This document shows positions 1-8,429 of a stretch of DNA of 51,733 bases, in pieces. Positions within the stretch are counted from its first letter, which is position 1. Each line of letters starts with the position of its first letter. The stretch lies in contig DATKCK010000050.1 of NCBI GenBank assembly GCA_035513215.1, positions 1 through 51,733 on the forward strand. Direction: 5' to 3'. The position numbers and the translations under genes were made by a program. Source of the stretch: DATCZB01 sp035513215 (GTDB lineage Bacteria; Pseudomonadota; Gammaproteobacteria; Steroidobacterales; Rariloculaceae). The notes beneath the pieces are model-generated. The model was given only the letters and a program-made list of their open reading frames with translations, did not search any database and had not been told where the DNA came from.

Positions 1-1
1 C

Positions 2-352
2 AGGAACGAGAGCCGGAAGATTCTGGATCTGCCGAACCTCAAGGTGGCCGGTACTTGCGTTCGAGTCCCGGTATACACGGGCCATTCGCTTTCGCTGAAC
101 GCCGAATTTTCGCGTCCGCTCAGCGTCGATCGTGCCAGGGAGATACTGGCATCGGCGTCGGGGGTCGCGCTCGTCGACGTTCCGACGCCGCTCGGAGCGG
201 CCGGCAAGGACCCGAGCTACGTCGGCCGAATCCGGCGCGACCCGACCGTCGAGCACGGTCTGGTTCTCTTCGTCTCCAACGACAACCTGCGCAAGGGCGC
301 GGCACTCAATGCCGTTCAGATCGCGGAGCTCGTCGTTCGGGAACGGGAATGA
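2..352 (+). CDS. asd: Aspartate-semialdehyde dehydrogenase, C-terminal part (5' end outside window)
   Basis: This is the last 116 codons of an aspartate-semialdehyde dehydrogenase, the cytoplasmic NADPH enzyme that reduces aspartyl phosphate on the way to lysine, threonine, methionine and diaminopimelate. The reading frame is open from the left edge. The piece carries the family's C-terminal signatures: RVPVYTGHSLSLNAEF, in which the His belongs to the active site, then PTPLGAAGKDPSYVGRIRRD, and the end NDNLRKGAALNAVQIAE. The catalytic cysteine lies upstream of the window. The gene ends with TGA and faces the convergent gene that ends at 399. Identification is secure from these motifs; nothing can be said about its start or promoter. 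Confidence 0.95.
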   Translation, partial: RNESRKILDLPNLKVAGTCVRVPVYTGHSLSLNAEFSRPLSVDRAREILASASGVALVDVPTPLGAAGKDPSYVGRIRRDPTVEHGLVLFVSNDNLRKGAALNAVQIAELVVRERE

Positions 353-398
353 AGCAGATCAATCTCGGCTAGGGCATTCAGATCCTGGCCAACTAGAC

Positions 399-1016
399 TC
401 AGTCCGTACGGCCGAGCCTCTCAGCGATCCGACGCGTCCATTCGGCCTGGGTGCCGGTATCGATCCCGTGCCGCGTCTCGTCGTCGTAAGCTTCCTGTTC
501 CCGCCGGTACTCGCGCCAGACGCCTTCGTATACGGTGCCGGCCAGCCGCGCGATCTCGCTTTCAGCGTTGCGCTTCGCCCTGCGCTCGCTGCTCCCGCGG
601 CATTCGCGAGTGTCGCCAATGAGACCGCGCGTCCGTTCGACGAACTCGACGTAGTGGAGGCGCGTGATGTCGAAATGGCCCTGCTCGTGTAGGAGAACGT
701 CAGGCGTTCGATGGTTCGGTCGGGCCCAGGAGCCCTCGGGATGGAACCCCGCGGCGGACTCGATGCTCATAATGCGAAAGGTGCAGGTGCCGCGGGACCA
801 CTCGACCTCGTATGCGTACGACCACGACAGCGACGTGTTCGCCGCCGCGACCCGCTCGGGGGCGGCGCCGGACGGTACGGCACCCTGGAAGTCGTCCCAG
901 GCCAGAGGTCGCGCCGGACTCCATTCGATCATGGTCGCGTCCTCGGCGGCTGCGAAGACCGGGAACAGCAGTAGGAAGACCGGGAACAGCAGTAGAATGG
1001 CGCGGAGCGATCGCAT
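399..1016 (-). CDS. Exported DUF922-type zinc metalloprotease-like protein
   Basis: A 205-residue protein with an N-terminal signal peptide (about residues 1-24) followed by a domain resembling the DUF922 family of secreted, putatively zinc-dependent proteases. The key motif is HEQGHFDI at residues 110-117, an HExxH zincin site preceded by a Leu-Leu pair. The early WDDFQG segment (residues 40-45) is also typical. The C-terminal third is Arg/Glu-rich helix. It is convergent with asd and probably monocistronic; the divergent neighbour starts at 1100. The signal peptide contains an exact 7-residue duplication (LLLFPVF twice) caused by a 21-bp tandem repeat. The substrate is unknown; assignment rests on the HExxH context and overall layout. 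Confidence 0.75.
   Translation of the reverse strand: MRSLRAILLLFPVFLLLFPVFAAAEDATMIEWSPARPLAWDDFQGAVPSGAAPERVAAANTSLSWSYAYEVEWSRGTCTFRIMSIESAAGFHPEGSWARPNHRTPDVLLHEQGHFDITRLHYVEFVERTRGLIGDTRECRGSSERRAKRNAESEIARLAGTVYEGVWREYRREQEAYDDETRHGIDTGTQAEWTRRIAERLGRTD
954..995. repeat. Perfect 21-bp tandem duplication inside a signal peptide
   Basis: Two identical 21-bp copies (954-974 and 975-995) lie head to tail and in frame in the hydrophobic core of the DUF922 protein's signal peptide, giving LLLFPVFLLLFPVF. Because the unit is seven codons, gain or loss of a copy changes only the length of the hydrophobic core. Confidence 0.9.
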
Positions 1017-1099
1017 AAGGACAATATGGCACAGATCAGCTCTTCGGCGTGTGACCGAAGTTCAGGCGCGATCGCAGCCGGTACCAACGGAGAAACTCG

Positions 1100-1837
1100 A
1101 TGTCCGCGATGTTACGCATGCTGATAACGGCGCTCGCGGCCGTTGCGATCGCCGCGCTCGTCTTGCCGGCGCCGGTGCAATCTCAGTCGGACACGCTGCG
1201 CATCGGCATCATCGGCACCGGCAACATCGGCGGCGCGCTCGCGCGCCACTGGGCGGCGGCCGGGCACGAGCTCGTGATCTCGTCACGCAATCCCGATGAG
1301 CTCGAGCCGCTCGCCGAGGAGCTCGGGCCGAGGGTGCGGACCGGCACGCCGCGCGAGGCGGCGGCTTTCGGCGACGTCGTTCTTGTTTCCGTTCCTTATG
1401 CCGCGATGCCGCAGATCGGGCGGGACTTCGCGGCCGAGCTCGACGGCAAGATCGTCCTCGACACGGGCAATCCGATCGAAGGACGCGACGGCGACATCGT
1501 CGCGGAGTCTCTGCAAAAGGGCAGCGGCATCGCCTCGGCCGAGTTTCTGCCCGGAACGCGCCTCGTCCGCGCCTTCAACTGCATCCCGGCCCAGTCGCTC
1601 GCCAATCAAGCGAATCGCGAGCCGGCGCGGATCGCGATCCCGCTGGCAGGCGACGACGAGGAGGGGCTCCGCGTGGCGCAGCGCCTGGTCGACGAGGCGG
1701 GCTTCGACGGCGTCGTCGTCGGCAACCTTGAGACGGCGCGCTATTTCGATCTCGGCCAGCCGCTCGCGCTCGGTGACGCCAGCGCGGACGAGCTGCGCGA
1801 GGCGATCGCAGACGTTATCGGCGACGACCGGTTATAG
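1100..1837 (+). CDS. Exported NAD(P)-binding protein of the F420-dependent NADP oxidoreductase family
   Basis: A 245-residue Rossmann-fold protein. After a hydrophobic leader (about residues 4-28, ending near PVQSQ) it has the dinucleotide-binding loop RIGIIGTGNIGGALARHW at about residues 34-51, then the SSRNP segment that often sets NADP specificity. Later segments (GDVVLVSVPYAAMP, VLDTGNP, VRAFNCIPAQSL) match the F420-oxidoreductase-like family, which transfers hydride between NADPH and a flavin-type cofactor or a small substrate. A secretion signal on an NADP protein is odd: either the leader is a membrane anchor with the domain facing the periplasm, or true translation begins later. No clear ribosome site chooses between ATG 1100 and ATG 1109. 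Confidence 0.8.
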   Translation: MSAMLRMLITALAAVAIAALVLPAPVQSQSDTLRIGIIGTGNIGGALARHWAAAGHELVISSRNPDELEPLAEELGPRVRTGTPREAAAFGDVVLVSVPYAAMPQIGRDFAAELDGKIVLDTGNPIEGRDGDIVAESLQKGSGIASAEFLPGTRLVRAFNCIPAQSLANQANREPARIAIPLAGDDEEGLRVAQRLVDEAGFDGVVVGNLETARYFDLGQPLALGDASADELREAIADVIGDDRL

Positions 1838-1896
1838 TCGGATCGCCGTCGACGAGCACGGCGCCCTCAACGACAAACAAGAACCTGGGGATCAAG

Positions 1897-2925
1897 ATGG
1901 AAAATCAATCCGCGGCCTCGGCCGCCCCGCCGCACGCCGTTCTCATACAGATGGGGACCGCATACTGGGGCTCGCAGATGCTGCTGGTGGCGGCGCAGCT
2001 ACAGATCGCGGATCGGCTCGCGGCGGGCCCGAAAACTTCCGCGGGCCTGGCGGGTGAGCTCGAGCTCAATGCTCGGGCCATGCATCGCTTTCTGCGAAGC
2101 CTGGCAGGGATGGGCGTTCTGACCGAGGTCGCCAGTCAGACGTTCGCGCTGACGCCGCTCGGCGAAGCGTTGAAACGGGATGCGCCGGGATCGGCCCGTG
2201 CGACGATCCTGACGCTCAGCGGCGACCTCTGCAGGAAATCCTGGAACGAGCTTCGCTATTCACTCGCGACCGGTAACACCGGGCTCGAGAAGACCTTCGG
2301 GGAGCCGCTGTTCGACTATCTCTCGAAGCATCCGGAAGAAGCCTCACTTTTCAGTGAGACGATGGTCGGATTCCATGGCGCCGAGCCGCCCGCCGTTGCC
2401 GAAGCTTACGATTTCGGGCAATTCGGCTCGGTTGTCGACGTCGGCGGCGCAACGGGCAACATGCTCGTCCATATTCTGCGGCGGCACGCGGGCCCGCGCG
2501 GCGTGCTGTTCGATCTTCCGCACGTCGTCACCGACGCGCCCGCGTTCCTCGCGGCGAACGGAATGGCGGACCGCGTCTCGATCGAGTCGGGCAGCTTCTT
2601 CAAGTCCGTGCCGAAAGGTCACGATGCCTACATCCTCTCTCATATCATCCACGACTGGAGCGAGGATCAGTGCCAGACGATACTGCGAAACTGCCGCGAT
2701 GCCATTGATCCGGACGGCAGGCTGCTGATCGTCGAGATGGTGCTGCCCGAAGGCGATCAGCCTCATCCCGGCAAGATGCTGGACATGATGATGCTGGTCG
2801 GGCCGGGCGGTCAGGAGCGCACGCCGAGCGAATACGGCGCGCTGCTCGAGCCTTCCGGTTTCGAGCTCGTGCGAGTCGTCCCGACTGGCTCCGACGTCAG
2901 CATCGTCGAGGCCGCGCCCGCGTAA
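1897..2925 (+). CDS. SAM-dependent O-methyltransferase (family 2, acetylserotonin/hydroxyindole type)
   Basis: A 342-residue cytoplasmic methyltransferase. The N-terminal ~110 residues form the dimerisation winged helix (ELNARAMHRFLRSLAGMGVL). The C-terminal SAM domain carries motif I VVDVGGATGNML, the motif around SHIIHDWSEDQC that supplies the catalytic His, and GRLLIVEMVLPEG. Length and order match bacterial members of the plant caffeate/hydroxyindole O-methyltransferase family, which methylate phenolic hydroxyls of small aromatic substrates. The start ATG follows an acceptable purine-rich stretch. It lies 59 bp after the preceding Rossmann gene on the same strand, so the two may be co-transcribed. 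The substrate cannot be read from sequence. Confidence 0.88.
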   Translation: MENQSAASAAPPHAVLIQMGTAYWGSQMLLVAAQLQIADRLAAGPKTSAGLAGELELNARAMHRFLRSLAGMGVLTEVASQTFALTPLGEALKRDAPGSARATILTLSGDLCRKSWNELRYSLATGNTGLEKTFGEPLFDYLSKHPEEASLFSETMVGFHGAEPPAVAEAYDFGQFGSVVDVGGATGNMLVHILRRHAGPRGVLFDLPHVVTDAPAFLAANGMADRVSIESGSFFKSVPKGHDAYILSHIIHDWSEDQCQTILRNCRDAIDPDGRLLIVEMVLPEGDQPHPGKMLDMMMLVGPGGQERTPSEYGALLEPSGFELVRVVPTGSDVSIVEAAPA

Positions 2926-3137
2926 TCCACTTCCCCCGTCGGTGAAGGCCGTCAATCTCGATGGCCTACCTGCGCAGCGGCGGTGCGGGCGCACCGGATT
3001 TTCAGGGCCTGGCTGACGTAAGTACCGATTCCAACAGGGCTCTCTAGCCGATTCTCCCGCGACCGTTCCGGAGGGCTTATACTCGGGGCCTGGCCTTTCG
3101 GGCCACTTGAACACCACAAACAACCAGGGGCAATACC

Positions 3138-3710
3138 ATGAGAAAGCTACTATTCGGTTCCCTTTCGGCTCTGGCCGCGCTGCCCGTGCTCGCCGCGCTC
3201 GAGGCCGGCAACTCGGCACCGATGTTCACCGCCAGGGCGTCGCTCGACGGTCAGGAGTTCGATTACTCGCTGGGCGAAGCGCTCGCCGACGGCCCGGTCG
3301 TCGTCTATTTCTATCCTTCGGCCTATACGCAGGGCTGCAACATCCAGGCGCGCGAGTTCTCGGAGCGCATGGAGCAATTCAATGCCGCAGGCGCGACGGT
3401 CATCGGCGTCTCGCTCGACAGCATCGATCGTCTCAACGATTTCTCGGCCGATCCGGAATACTGCGCCGGCAAGCTCGCCGTCGCTTCGGACGCATCGGGT
3501 GATATCGCAAGGTCGTATCAGCTCATGGTCCGCGATGCGCCCGAAGGTGGTTTCCCGGACACGCGCGGCGTGACGGTCGATCACGGTTTCGCCGAGCGCA
3601 CGACTTTCATCGTGACGCCGGACGGCATGGTCGCCGAGACGATCGGCGGCGTCTCGCCTCTGGAGAACGTCGAGATGTCGCTCGCAGCCGTGCAGGGCCT
3701 CGCTAACTGA
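3138..3710 (+). CDS. Exported peroxiredoxin (AhpC/TSA, BCP/PrxQ-like)
   Basis: A 190-residue thioredoxin-fold peroxidase with a signal peptide (about residues 1-20). The peroxidatic motif is YPSAYTQGCNIQAREF, with the catalytic cysteine at residue 67 and the usual Pro and Thr before it. No cysteine occurs five residues later, so the classic BCP/PrxQ pair is missing; Cys109 in DPEYCAG is the only visible candidate resolving cysteine. FIVTPDGMV near the end is the strand that precedes the conserved C-terminal helix. The product probably reduces peroxides in the periplasm using an unknown thiol donor. The start is supported by AGGGGC upstream of ATG. It ends just before a strong hairpin at 3734. 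Confidence 0.9.
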   Translation: MRKLLFGSLSALAALPVLAALEAGNSAPMFTARASLDGQEFDYSLGEALADGPVVVYFYPSAYTQGCNIQAREFSERMEQFNAAGATVIGVSLDSIDRLNDFSADPEYCAGKLAVASDASGDIARSYQLMVRDAPEGGFPDTRGVTVDHGFAERTTFIVTPDGMVAETIGGVSPLENVEMSLAAVQGLAN

Positions 3711-3733
3711 CGAGTCGCATTCGTCGGATACTG

Positions 3734-3757
3734 CAAGGGGGGCGTATGCCCCCCTTG
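3734..3757. terminator. Bidirectional hairpin between convergent genes
   Basis: A perfect 10-bp stem (3734-3743 with 3748-3757) closes a four-base loop. It stands 24 bp after the peroxiredoxin stop and 48 bp beyond the stop of the convergent leftward operon. The uridine run is short on both strands, so termination efficiency is uncertain. Confidence 0.6.
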
Positions 3758-3804
3758 TCGTTTGCGCCGATACTCAAGGCATGCCAGCCGCTGCGCTGTA
3801 CACG

Positions 3805-5271
3805 TCAGAATCCTCCGCCTGTCTTGAACCCGCCGCCCTTGAACCCGCCGCCGGTCCTGAACCCGCCGCCGCCGAAGCCGCCGCCGCGTCCGCCACCCCC
3901 GAAGCCGCCCTTCGGCAGGCGCCAGGGGCCGTGCTTCGGCGCTTTCGGGAAACGCAGGCTGCCGAAATCGGGCGTGGCCTGCATGGCCTTTCGGCGCTGC
4001 TGGCGTTGGATCGTCTTCCAGATGTCGCCCGAGCGTGCCGCGCCGCTCAGGAACTGGTTCAGGATCAGCGCGACGAGTGCCCAGTTCTTGAACTCCGATA
4101 GCGAGTCGTCGAAACGCTCGGCCTTGAACCTGCGCCTGACGTCCTCGAGCACGCCGACGCGCTCGTTCTCGCGGTCGTGCAGCCGGCCGAACTCGGTAAG
4201 GCTCTGCTCGGCGTTCTCGGCCTCGCGCTGAATACGAACGAGCTGACGCACGAGATCGTCGTCCTCGCGCCCGGGCGTGCGCGCGGCATTTTCCTCGAGC
4301 AGGCGCACGCCCTTGCGGCGCATGGCGTCGCTCAGGATCTTGAGGCAACGCTGGTAGTGGGAGTCGTTGCCGGTGACGAAAGTCTTGCGCTCCTCGACGA
4401 GCGTTCGAATCGCGTTCTCGCGCTCGGCGATTGCGGCATCGATCTCGTCGAGCTTCTTCTCCGCCGCCTCGAGCGCCGCGGCGAGCCTCGGCACGCCGGC
4501 GGTTCCGGCGGCCGCGTCCTCGAGCGCCGCGAGCGTCTCGGTCTCGTGATCGAAGGCGGCGCGCATCGCCTGCGCGTGCTCGGCGAGTCGCACCGGAATC
4601 TCCGTCAGCAGCGCATAGTTCCGACGCGCGGGCTCGAACTTGCAAAGCTTCGCAACCTTGCCGTCGAGAAATCGCGTGAGCGGCCAGGCGCGGTAGCTCG
4701 ACGTGCCGTAGCCGCGCGCCCACAAATAGGCGAACAGCGGATCGTTCTCGTAGGGCTTACCCTTGACGGCGCGATTCTTGCCGGCGGCGTCGGCCTTTTC
4801 CTCGGCCTGGTCGGCAACGAAGTTGGTGTGCTCGGTGCGGCGAATCTGCGCCTGCCAGGCCGCGTCGGCCGCGAGCTTCTCCTGAGCCGCCGCTTCGGCG
4901 GCATCGAGCGCCTCGCTCGCCACTTCGACGGCAGTGTGCTGCTCGGCCCGGCGCCGCTCTTCCGCCGCGAGCGCGTCCTCGGCCGATTCGATCCGGCGGT
5001 CGAGCTTGCCCGCGGCGTCCTTGCGCTCCTCGAGCACGTCGGCGGCCTTGCTGTCGGCCTCGTCGAGCGCGCTCGGCAGATCGCCCTGCTCGATGGCAAG
5101 GAGCCTGAGCCGCGCGAGCTTCGCGTAGATACCGACCTCACGCTGCCGGAGCTCGGCGAGCGACTCGCGCGAATGGCCGAACTCGCGGTCGACATCCGCG
5201 AGCATGACGCGCGCCTTGCCGAGAATCTTCTCGATCTCTTTGAGCGCCTTATTGCCGGAGACTGCATCCAT
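3805..5271 (-). CDS. Coiled-coil protein with glycine-rich C-terminal tail, third gene of a DUF6384 operon
   Basis: A 488-residue protein of no family I can name. Residues ~5-165 and ~225-385 are charged heptad-rich helix (Glu/Ala/Arg/Leu), so it is probably an extended coiled coil. They are interrupted by a compact segment around residues 170-220 (NDPLFAYLWARGYGTSSYRA, then LTRFLDGKVAKL). Residues ~398-415 are mildly hydrophobic (WALVALILNQFL). The last ~37 residues are almost entirely Gly with Phe, Arg and Lys. There is no signal peptide. It is the last gene of a leftward operon, 15 bp after the DUF6384 membrane protein. The tail may mediate self-association or surface binding; that is inference. 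Confidence 0.8.
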   Translation of the reverse strand: MDAVSGNKALKEIEKILGKARVMLADVDREFGHSRESLAELRQREVGIYAKLARLRLLAIEQGDLPSALDEADSKAADVLEERKDAAGKLDRRIESAEDALAAEERRRAEQHTAVEVASEALDAAEAAAQEKLAADAAWQAQIRRTEHTNFVADQAEEKADAAGKNRAVKGKPYENDPLFAYLWARGYGTSSYRAWPLTRFLDGKVAKLCKFEPARRNYALLTEIPVRLAEHAQAMRAAFDHETETLAALEDAAAGTAGVPRLAAALEAAEKKLDEIDAAIAERENAIRTLVEERKTFVTGNDSHYQRCLKILSDAMRRKGVRLLEENAARTPGREDDDLVRQLVRIQREAENAEQSLTEFGRLHDRENERVGVLEDVRRRFKAERFDDSLSEFKNWALVALILNQFLSGAARSGDIWKTIQRQQRRKAMQATPDFGSLRFPKAPKHGPWRLPKGGFGGGGRGGGFGGGGFRTGGGFKGGGFKTGGGF

Positions 5272-5286
5272 CGTCGTCTTGCGCCG

Positions 5287-6201
5287 CTACCAGTCCGTGA
5301 TCGCGCCGTCCTGGACGCCGGGCTGAAACTCGCGCTCGAGCACGCCCTGGCGCTTCTGACCGATGGTGGCGCTCTGAAGGATGCCGTCGTCCTGCTTGTC
5401 GGCCGCAACCGCCTGAAACATCGACTCGTCGACACGCTGGCCCCAGCGCGTGACGAGTGTCGTCAGGCCCGTTTCCTCGTTCGTGATCGGAAGTCTGAGC
5501 GCATCGTCGTCGGAACCGATCGCCTCGACGACGAGGTAGAAGTTCTGCGCGTTCTCGTTCGCATCCGGGATGCGCCAGACGCCGGAAAGCTCGCCCGGCG
5601 CCGAACGCACGCGGATCTCGTAGGCAAGATCGAGCGCGGCGTGCAGCGACTCGAGCTCGCCGATCGCCTCGCGCGCGGCGTCGTAGTCCTCGCTCTCGAT
5701 CGCGCGCTCGCCTTCGCTGCGGATCGTGAGCGCCCGGCTGTCGACCTCGGGTGCTTCGGCCAGGTCGACAACGGCCGTGTAGACCTGCTCGAGCTCGCCC
5801 GGCAGCGCCGCAATGGCTTCGAGCTCCGGTCCGCGCACGAAGACCTGGTAGCCGATCACGACGGCCGCGAGGACCGCGGCGGCGAAGCCGACCGCCGGGG
5901 ACCAGCGCCGGCGCGTGACATAGACCTTGGCGAGCGCGCGCCCGAGCGAGGGCGGCGGCGCAGAGTAGACGAAGCGGTCGGCGCGAAGATCCCGAACGCC
6001 CTGCGCGATGATGGGGTCACTGACCTCGATGCCCTGGCCGGCGTAGATTTCGCGGAGCCTGTCGATGAGCTCCTCGTCGCGGTCGTCCGCCGAGAGTTCG
6101 CGCTCGACGACGCGCTCTCTGTGCCTTAGGGTATCGACGACGTCCATGGCCAGCATCACCTCGTCGAGAGGCGGCCTGGCGGCGGTTTCGATCCCGGTCA
6201 T
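5287..6201 (-). CDS. DUF6384-type single-pass membrane protein, second gene of a coiled-coil operon
   Basis: A 304-residue protein resembling the DUF6384 family. The N-terminal ~95 residues are cytoplasmic and highly conserved in character (LDEVMLAMDVVDTLRHRE, then LREIYAGQGIEV and the proline-rich FVYSAPPPSLGRAL). A single membrane helix follows at about residues 101-121 after an RRRW stop-transfer cluster. The remaining ~180 residues begin with helices and end in a beta-rich domain, predicted periplasmic. It sits 70 bp after the first gene and 15 bp before the third, all leftward. A role as the membrane anchor of a complex with its two coiled-coil neighbours is inferred from gene order; no biochemical function is known to me. 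Confidence 0.82.
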   Translation of the reverse strand: MTGIETAARPPLDEVMLAMDVVDTLRHRERVVERELSADDRDEELIDRLREIYAGQGIEVSDPIIAQGVRDLRADRFVYSAPPPSLGRALAKVYVTRRRWSPAVGFAAAVLAAVVIGYQVFVRGPELEAIAALPGELEQVYTAVVDLAEAPEVDSRALTIRSEGERAIESEDYDAAREAIGELESLHAALDLAYEIRVRSAPGELSGVWRIPDANENAQNFYLVVEAIGSDDDALRLPITNEETGLTTLVTRWGQRVDESMFQAVAADKQDDGILQSATIGQKRQGVLEREFQPGVQDGAITDW

Positions 6202-6271
6202 CGGCGGCTCTGGGTTATCGGCGTCTCGTGGTTACGTCGCGGCCCGGTAACGGGCGGGCCAGCGCGGCCGA

Positions 6272-7453
6272 TCAGCTTTCGCCCGCGACGGGCAGCGACA
6301 GCGGCGGCGCATTTCCCTCCTCGACGAGCCGCGCGAGCCTGCGCTTGCCGTCCTCGACGGCGTCGCGGATGTCTCTGGCGTTCTTGGTCGCGAGCTCGCG
6401 CATCTCGTCGATGATCTCGCGCGATCGCGTCTGGTAATTGACGACCGACTCGACGAGCTTCTTGACGGCCTCGGCGCGAATCGTCGGCCCGTAGCCGGCC
6501 TTCAATGCCGCCTCCTGCACCTTGCCGCCGATATCGGCTAGATCCTCGAGGCTCTGGCTCACGCCTTCCTTCATCGCATCGACTGTCTTCGTGCTCTCGT
6601 GGAGCCCGTGCAGCCCCGTGAACGAGGCCGAGAGCGCCGTCAGCACCGTCTCGTTGGTGCCGAAGAACGAGATCGCCTGCTTGTAGACGCGGTCCTTGGC
6701 GTTCGTCGTCTGCATGAGCCTCGCCATGACGACCTCGGACGTGTTGTAGCCGACCGTCAGGTTGTCCGAGAGGTCTTTCGTGATCTGGTAGCGGTCGTCG
6801 GCGTTCTGGACGACGCGTAGCTGCTCATCGCGCCTGAGCTCGAGCTGCGCGCGCGCGGCGGGATCGGAGGCGTCGTCGGCCTCGACGGCTTTGACGGCCG
6901 CATCGAGCGAGGCCTTGGCCCGCTCGACCTCGGCCTCGGCCTTCTCGAGCACCTCGAAGGCCAGCACCTCGGACTCCTTCAGCGCACCGCGGAAATCCAT
7001 GTAGGCCGTCAGGATCACGCGCTCGCGCTCGATCTGCTCGCGGGTGTCGTCGGCGACCTCGAGGTAGATCTTCTTGATCTTGTCGAAGCGCTGCGCGATG
7101 TCGCCGCGCGTGACCTTGACCCAGATGTTGTGCAGCCGCTCCCAGGCGCTGATGTCGCCGTCCTCGAACTGCTCGACCATGCTCTTCGCGTCCTTGCGGA
7201 TGCTGTCGAAGGCGCCCGTGATCGTCTCGTAACGCTCGCCGATCGTCATCGCCGTGATCTGCTCGCGCACGACCTCGTTGAAGAGCGATGCCTGCGACAG
7301 CGTACGCGCGATTGCGACGACTCGGTCCTCGTCGAGGTCCGAGATGCGGTTGAGCAGCGCGACGATTGGCGCTTCCTGCTGCTCGTTCGGCAGCAGGCCG
7401 AGGTCGCGAAGCTGGGTCAGGGCCTTGTCGAGGTATTTCATCGGGGTGTTCAT
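6272..7453 (-). CDS. Alpha-helical coiled-coil protein, first gene of the DUF6384 operon
   Basis: A 393-residue soluble, almost wholly helical protein without signal peptide. It starts MNTPMKYLDKALTQLRDLG. I recall similar proteins annotated only as cell surface protein in pseudomonads, beside DUF6384 genes; that is memory, not a search. Long heptad-like stretches lie at about residues 95-225. A more conserved C-terminal half includes YNTSEVVMARLMQTTNAKDRV, FFGTNETVLTALSASFTGLH and VVNYQTRSREIIDEM. The cell-surface label is not supported by any export signal here. It begins the leftward operon; the 233-bp gap to the divergent methyltransferase at 7687 must hold the operon promoter, but no convincing hexamers were found. 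Confidence 0.8.
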   Translation of the reverse strand: MNTPMKYLDKALTQLRDLGLLPNEQQEAPIVALLNRISDLDEDRVVAIARTLSQASLFNEVVREQITAMTIGERYETITGAFDSIRKDAKSMVEQFEDGDISAWERLHNIWVKVTRGDIAQRFDKIKKIYLEVADDTREQIERERVILTAYMDFRGALKESEVLAFEVLEKAEAEVERAKASLDAAVKAVEADDASDPAARAQLELRRDEQLRVVQNADDRYQITKDLSDNLTVGYNTSEVVMARLMQTTNAKDRVYKQAISFFGTNETVLTALSASFTGLHGLHESTKTVDAMKEGVSQSLEDLADIGGKVQEAALKAGYGPTIRAEAVKKLVESVVNYQTRSREIIDEMRELATKNARDIRDAVEDGKRRLARLVEEGNAPPLSLPVAGES

Positions 7454-7686
7454 TCGTTCTTATTCCGTTGTCCGCCAGGGGCCGCGCTGGCGGCCCGATG
7501 CGAGAAGTATCGCACGGGTTTGCAAAGAAATTGACGGCGCCGCGGCATGCAGGACCATGCAGGACGACTGGCGCGTGCGCTCAGGGGCCATGGAAGATAG
7601 CGCGCCATTGGCGCCGACCCCCAAGGTGATACGATCCTCGATCGAAGCGATTCTCGAACGGGTCCGCGACACTAAGGAGTCAAGAA

Positions 7687-8376
7687 ATGAGACCCTCGCC
7701 AAGCAACGTCTTGTCCACGGTCGCCATGCTGCTCGCCGTCGGCGCGCTCACGGCCCAGGAAGCTCAGGACATCAACGCCCCCTACCGCGATCCGAACCTC
7801 GATGTAGAGGTCTGGGTCGAGCGCTTCGAGATCGAAGGGCGCGAGGTTTTCGATTTCCGCGAGGAGATCGTGGCGTCGATCGGGCTCCGGGAGGGCCAGG
7901 CCGTTGCGGATGTGGGAGCCGGTACGGGTCTCTTCGTGCCTTTGCTCGCCGCGGCTGTCGGACCGGAGGGCACGGTCTATGCGATCGATATCGTGCCGGA
8001 GTTCATCGAGCACATCGCAGCCAGGGCCGCCGAGCGCGGGCTCGGTCAAGTCGAGGCACGGCTCGGCGCGGAGGACTCGATCGAGCTTCCAGCGGGCTCC
8101 GTCGACGTCGTGTTCATATCCGACGCCTATCATCATTTCGAGGACTACGAAGCGATGCTGCAGTCGATGCATCGGGCGCTGAAGCCCGGCGGCAAGCTCG
8201 TCATCGCCGAGGTCGACCGCGTCGAGGGCGAGTCGCCCGAGTTCGTGCTCGAGCACATCCGCGCCAGTAAGGAGCAGTTCACGGCCGAGATCGAGGCTGC
8301 CGGTTTCCGGCTCACGGCCGACGTGACCATGGACGGCATGCAGTCGACCTTCGTGCGGCATTTTGAACGACTCTGA
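7687..8376 (+). CDS. Class I SAM-dependent methyltransferase with signal peptide
   Basis: A 229-residue protein. An N-terminal signal-like segment (about residues 1-24, ending GALTAQEAQ) precedes a seven-strand methyltransferase domain with motif I VADVGAGTGLF, motif II acidic residue in YAIDIV, post-motif SDAYHHFEDYEAML and KPGGKLVIAEVDR. The HHFED version of motif IV is typical of small-molecule methyltransferases of the UbiE/Tam type. The putative export signal is unexpected because SAM is cytoplasmic. The gene is preceded by AAGGAGTCAAGAA, an excellent ribosome site that fixes ATG 7687 as the start, so the leader is real. The substrate is unknown. Confidence 0.85.
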   Translation: MRPSPSNVLSTVAMLLAVGALTAQEAQDINAPYRDPNLDVEVWVERFEIEGREVFDFREEIVASIGLREGQAVADVGAGTGLFVPLLAAAVGPEGTVYAIDIVPEFIEHIAARAAERGLGQVEARLGAEDSIELPAGSVDVVFISDAYHHFEDYEAMLQSMHRALKPGGKLVIAEVDRVEGESPEFVLEHIRASKEQFTAEIEAAGFRLTADVTMDGMQSTFVRHFERL

Positions 8377-8429
8377 GCGGTGCGGCGCTTGACCGAGCGG
8401 TATTGAACGGTTCTTCTCGACCGTAGGCC

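Noticed and set aside
4177..6129. 650-codon open frame on the plus strand antisense to the coiled-coil operon
   Set aside because: It is a high-GC shadow: Arg/Leu/Ala-rich without domain or ribosome site, while the minus strand encodes recognisable DUF6384 and coiled-coil proteins.
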